Origin: Paenisporosarcina sp. FSL H8-0542
GTDB lineage: Bacteria > Bacillota > Bacilli > Bacillales_A > Planococcaceae
Assembly (NCBI RefSeq): GCF_038632915.1
Contig: NZ_CP152050.1
Span: forward strand, 1,085,001 to 1,149,000
DNA length: 64,000 nt
Direction: 5' to 3'
Under the pieces are notes generated by a model, which was not told where the DNA came from, did not search any database, and was given only the letters and a program-made list of their open reading frames with translations. How positions within the stretch are numbered: position 1 is the stretch's first letter; every line of letters starts with the position of its first letter. Made by a program: the position numbers and the translations under genes. Of this stretch, positions 1 to 10,037 are shown in pieces.

Positions 1-2465
<2,465 letters not shown>

Positions 2466-2530
2466 AAAATGAACTTGAATGGTTTTCAATGACCCGTTTA
2501 TCCAGTTTTGAGTGAACAAACACTCAAATA

Positions 2531-2647
<117 letters not shown>

Positions 2648-2657
2648 GATTTATTCC

Positions 2658-2733
2658 GGAGGATTAGCTCAGCTGGGAGAGCATCTGCCTTACAAGCAGA
2701 GGGTCGGCGGTTCGAGCCCGTCATCCTCCACCA
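2658..2733 (+). tRNA. tRNA-Val(UAC), copy 1
   Basis: 76 nt cloverleaf with acceptor GGAGGAT/ATCCTCC, anticodon TAC and encoded CCA. First tRNA of a trnB-type operon, starting ten bases after 5S. Confidence 0.98.
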
Positions 2734-2752
2734 TTTTTCTTTTTAACACCGT

Positions 2753-2828
<76 letters not shown>

Positions 2829-2834
2829 TTGTTA

Positions 2835-2910
2835 GAGCCATTAGCTCAGTTGGTAGAGCATCTGACTTTTAATCAGAGGGTCGTAGGTTCGAATCCTACA
2901 TGGCTCACCA
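2835..2910 (+). tRNA. tRNA-Lys(UUU), copy 1
   Basis: 76 nt, acceptor GAGCCAT/ATGGCTC, anticodon TTT, CCA encoded. Confidence 0.98.
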
Positions 2911-2925
2911 TTTTTATACTAAGAT

Positions 2926-3010
2926 GCGGGTGTGGCGGAACTGGCAGACGCACTAGACTTAGGATCTAGCGCCGCAAGGCGTGGGGGTTCGACTCCCTTC
3001 ACCCGCACCA
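2926..3010 (+). tRNA. tRNA-Leu(UAG), copy 1
   Basis: 85 nt class II tRNA with a long variable arm, anticodon TAG, CCA encoded. Confidence 0.98.
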
Positions 3011-3029
3011 TTTTCACAATTTTATACGA

Positions 3030-3104
3030 GCGGAAGTAGTTCAGTGGTAGAACACCACCTTGCCAAGGTGGGGGTCGCGAGTTCGAACCTCGTCTTCCGC
3101 TCCA
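3030..3104 (+). tRNA. tRNA-Gly(GCC), copy 1
   Basis: 75 nt, acceptor GCGGAAG/CTTCCGC, anticodon GCC, discriminator T as usual for Gram-positive tRNA-Gly, CCA encoded. Confidence 0.98.
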
Positions 3105-3117
3105 TATCTTCTTAAAT

Positions 3118-3206
3118 GCCGGGGTGGCGGAACTGGCAGACGCACAGGACTTAAAATCCTGCGGTAGGTGACTACCGTACCGGTTCGATTCCGGTCCTCG
3201 GCACCA
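3118..3206 (+). tRNA. tRNA-Leu(UAA), copy 1
   Basis: 89 nt class II tRNA, anticodon TAA, long variable arm, CCA encoded. Confidence 0.98.
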
Positions 3207-3227
3207 GTTTTTAAAATAGTATAATAT

Positions 3228-3304
<77 letters not shown>

Positions 3305-3316
3305 TAATTTTTGACT

Positions 3317-3393
3317 CGGGAAGTAGCTCAGCTTGGTAGAGCACTTGGTTTGGGACCAAGGGGTCGCAGGTTCGAATCCTGTCTTCCCGACCA
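3317..3393 (+). tRNA. tRNA-Pro(UGG), copy 1
   Basis: 77 nt, acceptor CGGGAAG/CTTCCCG, anticodon TGG, CCA encoded. Confidence 0.98.
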
Positions 3394-3413
3394 GTTTATT
3401 TTATCCCTTTTAC

Positions 3414-3489
3414 GGGGCCTTAGCTCAGCTGGGAGAGCGCCTGCCTTGCACGCAGGAGGTCAGCGGTTCGATCCCGCTAGGCTCCACCA
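3414..3489 (+). tRNA. tRNA-Ala(UGC), copy 1
   Basis: 76 nt, anticodon TGC, acceptor GGGGCCT/AGGCTCC with one G-T pair, CCA encoded. Confidence 0.98.
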
Positions 3490-3507
3490 ACATTTTATAA
3501 AGATCCT

Positions 3508-3581
3508 GGCGGCGTAGCTCAGCTGGCTAGAGCGTACGGTTCATACCCGTGAGGTCGGGGGTTCGATCCCCTCTGCCGCCA
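3508..3581 (+). tRNA. tRNA-Met(CAU), elongator, copy 1
   Basis: 74 nt, acceptor GGCGGCG, anticodon CAT. The discriminator A is followed by a T run, so CCA is not encoded and must be added by CCA-adding enzyme. Matches the elongator Met position of trnB. Confidence 0.95.
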
Positions 3582-3588
3582 TTTTTTA

Positions 3589-3665
3589 GGACCTTTAGCT
3601 CAGTTGGTTAGAGCAGACGGCTCATAACCGTCCGGTCGCAGGTTCGAGTCCTGCAAGGTCCACCA
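3589..3665 (+). tRNA. tRNA-Ile2(CAU), lysidine type, copy 1
   Basis: 77 nt with anticodon CAT. The body (GGACCTT acceptor) and its place after elongator Met match the TilS-modified minor tRNA-Ile of trnB, so it should read AUA and not AUG. Confidence 0.9.
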
Positions 3666-3677
3666 CTTATATACTGC

Positions 3678-3770
3678 GGAGGTATACCCAAGTCCGGCTG
3701 AAGGGATCGGTCTTGAAAACCGACAGGGGAGTCAAATCCCGCGGGGGTTCGAATCCCTCTACCTCCTCCA
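3678..3770 (+). tRNA. tRNA-Ser(UGA), copy 1
   Basis: 93 nt class II tRNA, anticodon TGA, acceptor GGAGGTA/TACCTCC. The discriminator base before CCA is T rather than the G usual for bacterial tRNA-Ser. The second copy has the same T. Confidence 0.96.
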
Positions 3771-3888
3771 TTTTTACTAAGTGTGTGGTGTAAGATCATC
3801 AAACATATAAACATACATATACTCGCGCTAAAGAAATCGTGATATTACTAGAAGCGTTGAGTCATAGTGTTTATAACAATAATATTAT

Positions 3889-3966
<78 letters not shown>

Positions 3967-3968
3967 AT

Positions 3969-4044
3969 GGTCCCGTGGTGTAGCGGTTAACATGCCTGCC
4001 TGTCACGCAGGAGATCGCGGGTTCGATTCCCGTCGGGACCGCCA
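3969..4044 (+). tRNA. tRNA-Asp(GUC), copy 1
   Basis: 76 nt, acceptor GGTCCCG/CGGGACC, anticodon GTC, CCA encoded. Confidence 0.98.
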
Positions 4045-4187
4045 TTTTTTATGAAGTGTTAAGAATTGGAATAAGCAAAGAAGGTCTAGGAAGCAAAATG
4101 AGTAAGTGAAGGAGCGTACTAACGTACGTGACTGAACGAACGAATGAAGCTGACAACGAGATTCGAAGCTTAGTACAATTCGAATGT
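4045..4187 (+). other. Asp-Phe tRNA spacer with conserved motif, copy 1
   Basis: 143-base spacer, far longer than its neighbours. It contains GGAGCGTACTAACGTACGTG and an ATTCGAA...TTCGAAT inverted pair. The copy-2 spacer keeps the first motif but has lost the second pair. Function unknown; possibly a processing or structural element of the tRNA precursor. Confidence 0.5.
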
Positions 4188-4263
4188 GGCTCAGTAGCTC
4201 AGTCGGTAGAGCAAAGGACTGAAAATCCTTGTGTCGGCGGTTCGATTCCGTCCTGAGCCACCA
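4188..4263 (+). tRNA. tRNA-Phe(GAA), copy 1
   Basis: 76 nt, acceptor GGCTCAG/CTGAGCC, anticodon GAA, CCA encoded. No tRNA-His follows, unlike B. subtilis trnB. Confidence 0.98.
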
Positions 4264-4267
4264 TATT

Positions 4268-4341
4268 GCGGGTGTAGTTTAGTGGTAAAACCTCAGCCTT
4301 CCAAGCTGATGATGAGAGTTCGATTCTCTTCACCCGCTCCA
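4268..4341 (+). tRNA. tRNA-Gly(UCC), copy 1
   Basis: 74 nt, anticodon TCC. T-stem GAGAG/CTCTT; copy 2 has GAGGG/CCCTT, a compensated base-pair change. Confidence 0.98.
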
Positions 4342-4350
4342 ATTTTTTGT

Positions 4351-4427
<77 letters not shown>

Positions 4428-4428
4428 T

Positions 4429-4503
4429 TCCGAAGTAGCTCAGTGGTAGAGCAATCGACTGTTAATCGATTGGTCGTAGGTTCGAGTCCTACCTTCGGAG
4501 CCA
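4429..4503 (+). tRNA. tRNA-Asn(GUU), copy 1
   Basis: 75 nt, acceptor TCCGAAG/CTTCGGA, anticodon GTT, CCA encoded. One base after tRNA-Ile. Confidence 0.98.
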
Positions 4504-4512
4504 ATTATTTCT

Positions 4513-4603
4513 GGGGAAGTACTCAAGTGGCTGAAGAGGCGCCCCTGCTAAGGGTGTAGGTCGGGCAACCGGCGCGAGGGTTCAAATCCCTCCTTCTCCG
4601 CCA
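4513..4603 (+). tRNA. tRNA-Ser(GCU), copy 1
   Basis: 91 nt class II tRNA, anticodon GCT, discriminator G, CCA encoded. Confidence 0.98.
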
Positions 4604-4610
4604 GATGTAA

Positions 4611-4682
4611 GGCCCCTTGGTCAAGCGGTTAAGACACCGCCCTTTCACGGCGGTAACACGGGTTCGAATCCCGTAGGGGTCA
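4611..4682 (+). tRNA. tRNA-Glu(UUC), copy 1
   Basis: 72 nt without encoded CCA, anticodon TTC, acceptor GGCCCCT/AGGGGTC. Last tRNA of the operon, just before the terminator. Confidence 0.97.
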
Positions 4683-4692
4683 TTTAAAAAGA

Positions 4693-4722
4693 TGCGCTAT
4701 CTTCGGGATAGCGTGTTTTTTT
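4693..4722 (+). terminator. Intrinsic terminator of tRNA operon copy 1
   Basis: Hairpin CGCTATC-TTCG-GGATAGCG followed by a T run, directly after tRNA-Glu. Confidence 0.9.
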
Positions 4723-4785
4723 ATGGAGAAATGTCGAATTGTAGCGAAACGTGACAGACGAAATTCATACAAGTATTTTTATAAA

Positions 4786-4812
4786 CAAACAACCGCAATT
4801 GCGGTTGTTTTT
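4786..4812. terminator. Shortened copy of the menA terminator
   Basis: Perfect palindrome AACAACCGCAATTGCGGTTG with flanking A and T runs. Compared with the hairpin at 7527-7564 it has lost 13 bases between direct GCAATTGC repeats, so it has no proper loop. Confidence 0.6.
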
Positions 4813-4816
4813 CATT

Positions 4817-5140
4817 CTATATTATGTAGCCGATCAATAAACCTATGCCGAGTAAGAATCCGAATAGTGTATTTGTTAATGCTGTATCTTTCATAGCCGG
4901 CATTACTTCCAGTGGGTGTTCTTTTGTTTTGAAAACTTGGATGTCATGCACTGGTTTCTTTACGCTTAAGATCACAAATAGTGCCCAAGGCGTAACAAGG
5001 TTTAGAACAACTAATATTAAAATCCAAATGTATGAAATTACGAACAGTGCTAACAAGACATTAACTGCTCGTTTGCGACCGATTAAGATGGCCATCGTTT
5101 TTCGACCACTTTCTTTATCACCTACTAAATCCCGAGTATT
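4817..5140 (-). pseudogene. menA 3' fragment (duplication remnant)
   Basis: C-terminal third of the MenA prenyltransferase, about 107 codons corresponding to the part after RDLVGDK in the intact gene at 7569-8480. It is cut off at the duplication join, where the reading frame continues a few codons into 23S-5S spacer. The frame is still open but several residues differ from intact MenA, for example A to E after VGDK and A to D after KKPVH. It has no start context and lacks the aspartate-rich active-site region, so it should be non-functional. Confidence 0.9.
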
Positions 5141-5185
5141 AATGGTTTTCAATGACCCGTTTATTCAGTTTTGAGTGAACAAAAA

Positions 5186-5239
5186 TGTTTTTTTAAAAAA
5201 ATAAAAAACACTTGTAAATTTCGTCAGACTTGTTATAAT
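5186..5239 (+). promoter_or_regulatory. Sigma-A promoter with UP-like A/T tracts before 5S copy 2
   Basis: A -35 TTGTAA at 5212-5217, a 16-base spacer and a perfect -10 TATAAT at 5234-5239. It is preceded by T and A runs (5187-5208) that resemble an rrn UP element. The sequence is absent from the spacer before 5S copy 1. It should start a transcript about 20-25 bases before 5S copy 2, making the second cluster independent of the upstream rrn promoters. Confidence 0.8.
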
Positions 5240-5267
5240 AAATCTTGTCTTAAAAAAAGAATACCCA

Positions 5268-5384
<117 letters not shown>

Positions 5385-5394
5385 GATTTATTCC

Positions 5395-5470
5395 GGAGGA
5401 TTAGCTCAGCTGGGAGAGCATCTGCCTTACAAGCAGAGGGTCGGCGGTTCGAGCCCGTCATCCTCCACCA
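5395..5470 (+). tRNA. tRNA-Val(UAC), copy 2
   Basis: Same as the gene at 2658; anticodon TAC, CCA encoded. Confidence 0.98.
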
Positions 5471-5487
5471 TTTTTTTTTAACACCGT

Positions 5488-5563
<76 letters not shown>

Positions 5564-5569
5564 TTGTTA

Positions 5570-5645
5570 GAGCCATTAGCTCAGTTGGTAGAGCATCTGA
5601 CTTTTAATCAGAGGGTCGTAGGTTCGAATCCTACATGGCTCACCA
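5570..5645 (+). tRNA. tRNA-Lys(UUU), copy 2
   Basis: Same as the gene at 2835; anticodon TTT. Confidence 0.98.
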
Positions 5646-5660
5646 TTTTTATACTAAGTT

Positions 5661-5745
5661 GCGGGTGTGGCGGAACTGGCAGACGCACTAGACTTAGGAT
5701 CTAGCGCCGCAAGGCGTGGGGGTTCGACTCCCTTCACCCGCACCA
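5661..5745 (+). tRNA. tRNA-Leu(UAG), copy 2
   Basis: Same as the gene at 2926; anticodon TAG, class II. Confidence 0.98.
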
Positions 5746-5764
5746 TTCTTACAATATTATACGA

Positions 5765-5839
5765 GCGGAAGTAGTTCAGTGGTAGAACACCACCTTGCCA
5801 AGGTGGGGGTCGCGAGTTCGAACCTCGTCTTCCGCTCCA
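5765..5839 (+). tRNA. tRNA-Gly(GCC), copy 2
   Basis: Same as the gene at 3030; anticodon GCC. Confidence 0.98.
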
Positions 5840-5852
5840 TATCTTCTTGAAT

Positions 5853-5941
5853 GCCGGGGTGGCGGAACTGGCAGACGCACAGGACTTAAAATCCTGCGGT
5901 AGGTGACTACCGTACCGGTTCGATTCCGGTCCTCGGCACCA
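5853..5941 (+). tRNA. tRNA-Leu(UAA), copy 2
   Basis: Same as the gene at 3118; anticodon TAA, class II. Confidence 0.98.
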
Positions 5942-5962
5942 GTTTTTAAAATAGTATAATAT

Positions 5963-6039
<77 letters not shown>

Positions 6040-6051
6040 TAATTTTTGACT

Positions 6052-6128
6052 CGGGAAGTAGCTCAGCTTGGTAGAGCACTTGGTTTGGGACCAAGGGGTC
6101 GCAGGTTCGAATCCTGTCTTCCCGACCA
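6052..6128 (+). tRNA. tRNA-Pro(UGG), copy 2
   Basis: Same as the gene at 3317; anticodon TGG. Confidence 0.98.
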
Positions 6129-6148
6129 GTTTATTTTATCCCTTTTAC

Positions 6149-6224
6149 GGGGCCTTAGCTCAGCTGGGAGAGCGCCTGCCTTGCACGCAGGAGGTCAGCG
6201 GTTCGATCCCGCTAGGCTCCACCA
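6149..6224 (+). tRNA. tRNA-Ala(UGC), copy 2
   Basis: Same as the gene at 3414; anticodon TGC. Confidence 0.98.
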
Positions 6225-6242
6225 ACATTTTATAAAGATCCT

Positions 6243-6316
6243 GGCGGCGTAGCTCAGCTGGCTAGAGCGTACGGTTCATACCCGTGAGGTCGGGGGTTCG
6301 ATCCCCTCTGCCGCCA
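6243..6316 (+). tRNA. tRNA-Met(CAU), elongator, copy 2
   Basis: Same as the gene at 3508; CCA again not encoded. Confidence 0.95.
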
Positions 6317-6323
6317 TTTTTTA

Positions 6324-6400
6324 GGACCTTTAGCTCAGTTGGTTAGAGCAGACGGCTCATAACCGTCCGGTCGCAGGTTCGAGTCCTGCAAGGTCCACCA
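6324..6400 (+). tRNA. tRNA-Ile2(CAU), lysidine type, copy 2
   Basis: Same as the gene at 3589; predicted TilS substrate. Confidence 0.9.
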
Positions 6401-6412
6401 CTTATATACTGC

Positions 6413-6505
6413 GGAGGTATACCCAAGTCCGGCTGAAGGGATCGGTCTTGAAAACCGACAGGGGAGTCAAATCCCGCGGGGGTTCGAATCCCTCTACCTC
6501 CTCCA
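6413..6505 (+). tRNA. tRNA-Ser(UGA), copy 2
   Basis: Same as the gene at 3678, including the unusual T discriminator. Confidence 0.96.
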
Positions 6506-6623
6506 TTTTTACTAAGTGTGTGGTGTAAGATCATCAAACATATAAACATACATATACTCGCGCTAAAGAAATCGTGATATTACTAGAAGCGTTGAGTCAT
6601 AGTGTTTATAACAATAATATTAT

Positions 6624-6701
<78 letters not shown>

Positions 6702-6703
6702 AT

Positions 6704-6779
6704 GGTCCCGTGGTGTAGCGGTTAACATGCCTGCCTGTCACGCAGGAGATCGCGGGTTCGATTCCCGTCGGGACCGCCA
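6704..6779 (+). tRNA. tRNA-Asp(GUC), copy 2
   Basis: Same as the gene at 3969; anticodon GTC. The long spacer after it (6780-6926) has diverged from copy 1 but keeps GGAGCGTACTAACGTACGTG. Confidence 0.98.
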
Positions 6780-6926
6780 TTTTTATTAAGTAATTCTTTA
6801 AGAATTTGAGATAAGCAAAGAAGGTCGAGGAAGCAATTGAGTAAAGGAAGGAGCGTACTAACGTACGTGACTGACTGAACGAAAGAAGCTGACAAAGAGA
6901 TTCAAAGCTTAGCACAAATTCAATGT

Positions 6927-7002
6927 GGCTCAGTAGCTCAGTCGGTAGAGCAAAGGACTGAAAATCCTTGTGTCGGCGGTTCGATTCCGTCCTGAGCCAC
7001 CA
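6927..7002 (+). tRNA. tRNA-Phe(GAA), copy 2
   Basis: Same as the gene at 4188; anticodon GAA. Confidence 0.98.
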
Positions 7003-7009
7003 TTATTAT

Positions 7010-7083
7010 GCGGGTGTAGTTTAGTGGTAAAACCTCAGCCTTCCAAGCTGATGATGAGGGTTCGATTCCCTTCACCCGCTCCA
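7010..7083 (+). tRNA. tRNA-Gly(UCC), copy 2
   Basis: As the gene at 4268, but the T-stem pair A-T (4317/4327) is G-C (7059/7069). Confidence 0.98.
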
Positions 7084-7089
7084 ATTTGT

Positions 7090-7166
<77 letters not shown>

Positions 7167-7167
7167 T

Positions 7168-7242
7168 TCCGAAGTAGCTCAGTGGTAGAGCAATCGACTG
7201 TTAATCGATTGGTCGTAGGTTCGAGTCCTACCTTCGGAGCCA
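7168..7242 (+). tRNA. tRNA-Asn(GUU), copy 2
   Basis: Same as the gene at 4429; anticodon GTT. Confidence 0.98.
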
Positions 7243-7251
7243 ATTATTTCT

Positions 7252-7342
7252 GGGGAAGTACTCAAGTGGCTGAAGAGGCGCCCCTGCTAAGGGTGTAGGT
7301 CGGGCAACCGGCGCGAGGGTTCAAATCCCTCCTTCTCCGCCA
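7252..7342 (+). tRNA. tRNA-Ser(GCU), copy 2
   Basis: Same as the gene at 4513; anticodon GCT, class II. Confidence 0.98.
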
Positions 7343-7349
7343 GACGTAA

Positions 7350-7421
7350 GGCCCCTTGGTCAAGCGGTTAAGACACCGCCCTTTCACGGCGGTAACACGG
7401 GTTCGAATCCCGTAGGGGTCA
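7350..7421 (+). tRNA. tRNA-Glu(UUC), copy 2
   Basis: Same as the gene at 4611; CCA not encoded. Confidence 0.97.
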
Positions 7422-7431
7422 TTTAAAAAGA

Positions 7432-7461
7432 TGCGCTATCTTCGGGATAGCGTGTTTTTTT
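7432..7461 (+). terminator. Intrinsic terminator of tRNA operon copy 2
   Basis: Hairpin CGCTATC-TTCG-GGATAGCG followed by a T run, identical to the copy-1 terminator. Confidence 0.9.
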
Positions 7462-7526
7462 ATGGAGAAATGTCGAATTGTAGCGAAATGCGACAGACGA
7501 AATTCATACAAGTATTTTTATAAACA

Positions 7527-7564
7527 AACAACCGCAATTGCTGAATGCAATTGCGGTTGTTTTT
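7527..7564. terminator. menA terminator (bidirectional)
   Basis: Stem AACAACCGCAATTG with loop CTGAATG and its exact complement, flanked by A and T runs on either side. It serves menA on the minus strand. Confidence 0.85.
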
Positions 7565-7568
7565 CATT

Positions 7569-8480
7569 CTATAATAAGTAGCCGATCAATAAACCTATAC
7601 CGAGTAAGAATCCGAATAGTGTGTTTGTTAATGCTGTATCTTTCATAGCCGGCATTACTTCCAGTGGGTGTTCTTTTGTTTTGAAAACTTGGATGGCATG
7701 CACTGGTTTCTTTGCGCTTAAGATCACAAGTAGTACCCAAGGCGTTACAAGGTTTAGAATAACTAATATTAAAATCCAAATGTATGAAATTACGAACAGT
7801 GCTAACAAGACATTAACTGCTCGTTTTCGACCGATTAAGATGGCCATGGTTTTTCGACCACTTGCTTTATCACCTACTAAATCCCGAATATTATTGGAGA
7901 GCATAATTGCTGCAACAAGTAACATACTGGGTATAGACAATAATAGAGCAAGGGTCGTTATTTCACCTGTTTGGATATAAAATGCGATGAGAACAATGAG
8001 CATTCCCATAAATACACCTGAAAATATTTCTCCAAAAGGTGTGTACGCAATCGGGTAGGGACCGCCTGTATAGAAATAGCCGATCGCCATTGACACAGCA
8101 CCAACGACTGCCAGCAACCAAGTGGTTTCAATACATATGTATATCCCTAAGATAATTGAAACTGCATAAAGCAGTAACGCGAGCTGCATAACTGTTTTTG
8201 GTTGAACGCCATTTCTGACGATGGCTCCACCAATTCCCACAGACTTCTCATTATCTAAACCTCTTGTGAAATCATAATACTCATTAAACATATTAGTTGC
8301 TGCTTGGATGAGCATACTTGCAACTAGCATTGCTAAGAATAAAGGCCAGTGTATATCTGTATAAGAAATTGCAATCATTGTACCTAGAAACACCGGAACA
8401 AATGATGCAGTTAACGTGTGAGGCCGTGTTAATTGCCACCAAATACGCCAGCCACTATCAGCTTTTAACTCGTGTGACAT
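7569..8480 (-). CDS. menA: 1,4-dihydroxy-2-naphthoate polyprenyltransferase
   Basis: Integral membrane UbiA-family prenyltransferase that attaches the polyprenyl tail to 1,4-dihydroxy-2-naphthoate to give demethylmenaquinone. 303 residues from the chosen start. The N-terminal WWQLTRPHTLTASFVP and the aspartate motif NEYYDFTRGLDN are typical, as is the second motif NNIRDLVGDKASGRKT. Many hydrophobic segments. I chose the ATG at 8480 (MSHELKADSG) because it aligns with known MenA starts. The longer frame to 8528 adds a charged 16-residue extension with no family support. Divergent from the other men genes across a 170-base gap. The 3' third was duplicated to 4817-5140. Confidence 0.95.
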   Translation of the reverse strand: MSHELKADSGWRIWWQLTRPHTLTASFVPVFLGTMIAISYTDIHWPLFLAMLVASMLIQAATNMFNEYYDFTRGLDNEKSVGIGGAIVRNGVQPKTVMQLALLLYAVSIILGIYICIETTWLLAVVGAVSMAIGYFYTGGPYPIAYTPFGEIFSGVFMGMLIVLIAFYIQTGEITTLALLLSIPSMLLVAAIMLSNNIRDLVGDKASGRKTMAILIGRKRAVNVLLALFVISYIWILILVILNLVTPWVLLVILSAKKPVHAIQVFKTKEHPLEVMPAMKDTALTNTLFGFLLGIGLLIGYLL

Positions 8481-8654
8481 ATAGTTTCCGCTCCTTCTTC
8501 TTTTTTCACCTCTCTCATTGTACTTCATCCACTTAATTCTGTGTAGATTGTTTGCTTAACGGGTGCTGAATTGTCAATAAAGAGGTATGATAGAAGGTAG
8601 GATATTAAAGGGTCCTCATATGTTTATGAAGTCCTAATTACGGAGGGAAGCTGG

Positions 8655-10037
8655 ATGAAACGAAAGTCATTTACATCCACAGAATATGTAGTCGAGGATC
8701 ATTCTTCGGCCGTACATTTTTATACAGAAACAATTGAAGTGAATGGATTATCCTCTGTTGCTTTCTTTGAAGCAGGAGAGTCATATAAAGGTCAACGATT
8801 TTACTGGCAAAACCGTGAAAAGACATTTACATTAGTCGGACTTGGACATGCTCATGTCATTACAAGTTCGTCAGAAGAAAATCGCTTTGCAGAAGTGGAT
8901 AAACAATGGAATGAATTATGTTCTAAAATCGTGAATGAAGAGCATGATTTACAGCCAATTTTGTTTGGCGGGTTTTCATTTGATCCAGCCAATAAATTAT
9001 CTTCCGAGTGGGATATGTTTCCTTCGGCTTACTTTACTGTGCCTTCTTTTCAACTCGTTATTCGTGATGACAGAGTATTTATCAGCATCCATTTAATCAC
9101 GAGTGATAAAAATTCACAACTTCAATTCGATCGGTTGCGAGGTGAACGGGACGACCTGATTCATGCAGCACAGGTCAAAGAATTGAAACCTTATGCAAAG
9201 CCTCTATTAACTCAAATGGATGAGCGCTTCAAAGAGTTGTATATGGATGCAGTTTCACATGTCACGAAATTTATTCATGCCGGAGAAGCTCAAAAAGTTG
9301 TCATTGCACGTTCATTGACACTGACCTTTGCTGAAGAAGTGAGTTCACCATCCGCAATGTATCATATGTCTAAAGAGCAACCAGAAAGTTTTCTATTTGG
9401 TTTAGAGCTTGCAGATAATTTGTTTTTTGGAGCGACACCAGAACGCTTAGTTAAAGTGGAAAATCGACGAGCATTGTCCACTTGCTTAGCTGGATCTGTT
9501 AAGCGGGGACAAACCGCAACCGAAGATCAGCAATTAGGCAATGATTTACTGCAGGATTCAAAAAACAGGGAAGAACATCAATACGTGGTAGATATGATTA
9601 CAGGTGTTTTCAACCAATATTGTGATGATGTTAAAGTGCCTAAATATCCAAAATTGATGAAAATCAGGGATATCCAGCATCTATATACACCGGTGGAAGG
9701 GAAGTTGCAAAAAGGTCAAGGAATATTGCAACTGGTTAAAGATTTGCACCCAACGCCGGCTTTAGGTGGAGAACCCCGAGGAGATGCCATGGCTATAATT
9801 AGAATGGTTGAGCAAATGAATCGTGGATACTATGCTGCTCCAGTTGGATGGATAGATGCAGAAGGAAATGGTGAGTTTGCTGTTGCGATCCGTTCCGCGT
9901 TATTAAATAAAACGCACGCTTACCTATATGCTGGTGGAGGTATTGTTGCGGATTCGGATCCGACTTCAGAATATGCGGAGACGTTAGTGAAATTCAGGCC
10001 GATGTTACGCACGCTTGGAGGCAAATTACATGGATAA
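8655..10037 (+). CDS. menF: Isochorismate synthase
   Basis: Converts chorismate to isochorismate, the first step of menaquinone synthesis. 460 residues, normal for MenF. The chorismate-binding C-terminal half is clear: KVVIARSLTL, LAGSVKRGQT, TPALGGEPRGDAM and PVGWIDAEGNGEFAVAIRSA. The N-terminal half is the usual divergent part. The ATG is preceded by CGGAGGGAAG with good spacing. First gene of menFDHB(E)C, and menD starts inside its last codons. DhbC/EntC-type siderophore isochorismate synthases are the alternative, but the men context decides. Confidence 0.95.
   Translation: MKRKSFTSTEYVVEDHSSAVHFYTETIEVNGLSSVAFFEAGESYKGQRFYWQNREKTFTLVGLGHAHVITSSSEENRFAEVDKQWNELCSKIVNEEHDLQPILFGGFSFDPANKLSSEWDMFPSAYFTVPSFQLVIRDDRVFISIHLITSDKNSQLQFDRLRGERDDLIHAAQVKELKPYAKPLLTQMDERFKELYMDAVSHVTKFIHAGEAQKVVIARSLTLTFAEEVSSPSAMYHMSKEQPESFLFGLELADNLFFGATPERLVKVENRRALSTCLAGSVKRGQTATEDQQLGNDLLQDSKNREEHQYVVDMITGVFNQYCDDVKVPKYPKLMKIRDIQHLYTPVEGKLQKGQGILQLVKDLHPTPALGGEPRGDAMAIIRMVEQMNRGYYAAPVGWIDAEGNGEFAVAIRSALLNKTHAYLYAGGGIVADSDPTSEYAETLVKFRPMLRTLGGKLHG

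Noticed and set aside
3857-3885. Possible promoter TTGAGT-17-TAATAT before tRNA-fMet
   Set aside because: The -10 ends three bases before the tRNA, so transcription would start inside it. Both boxes match poorly.
4817-5152. 111-codon open frame as a functional short MenA
   Set aside because: It lacks the N-terminal two thirds, including the first aspartate motif, and its start lies in rRNA spacer.
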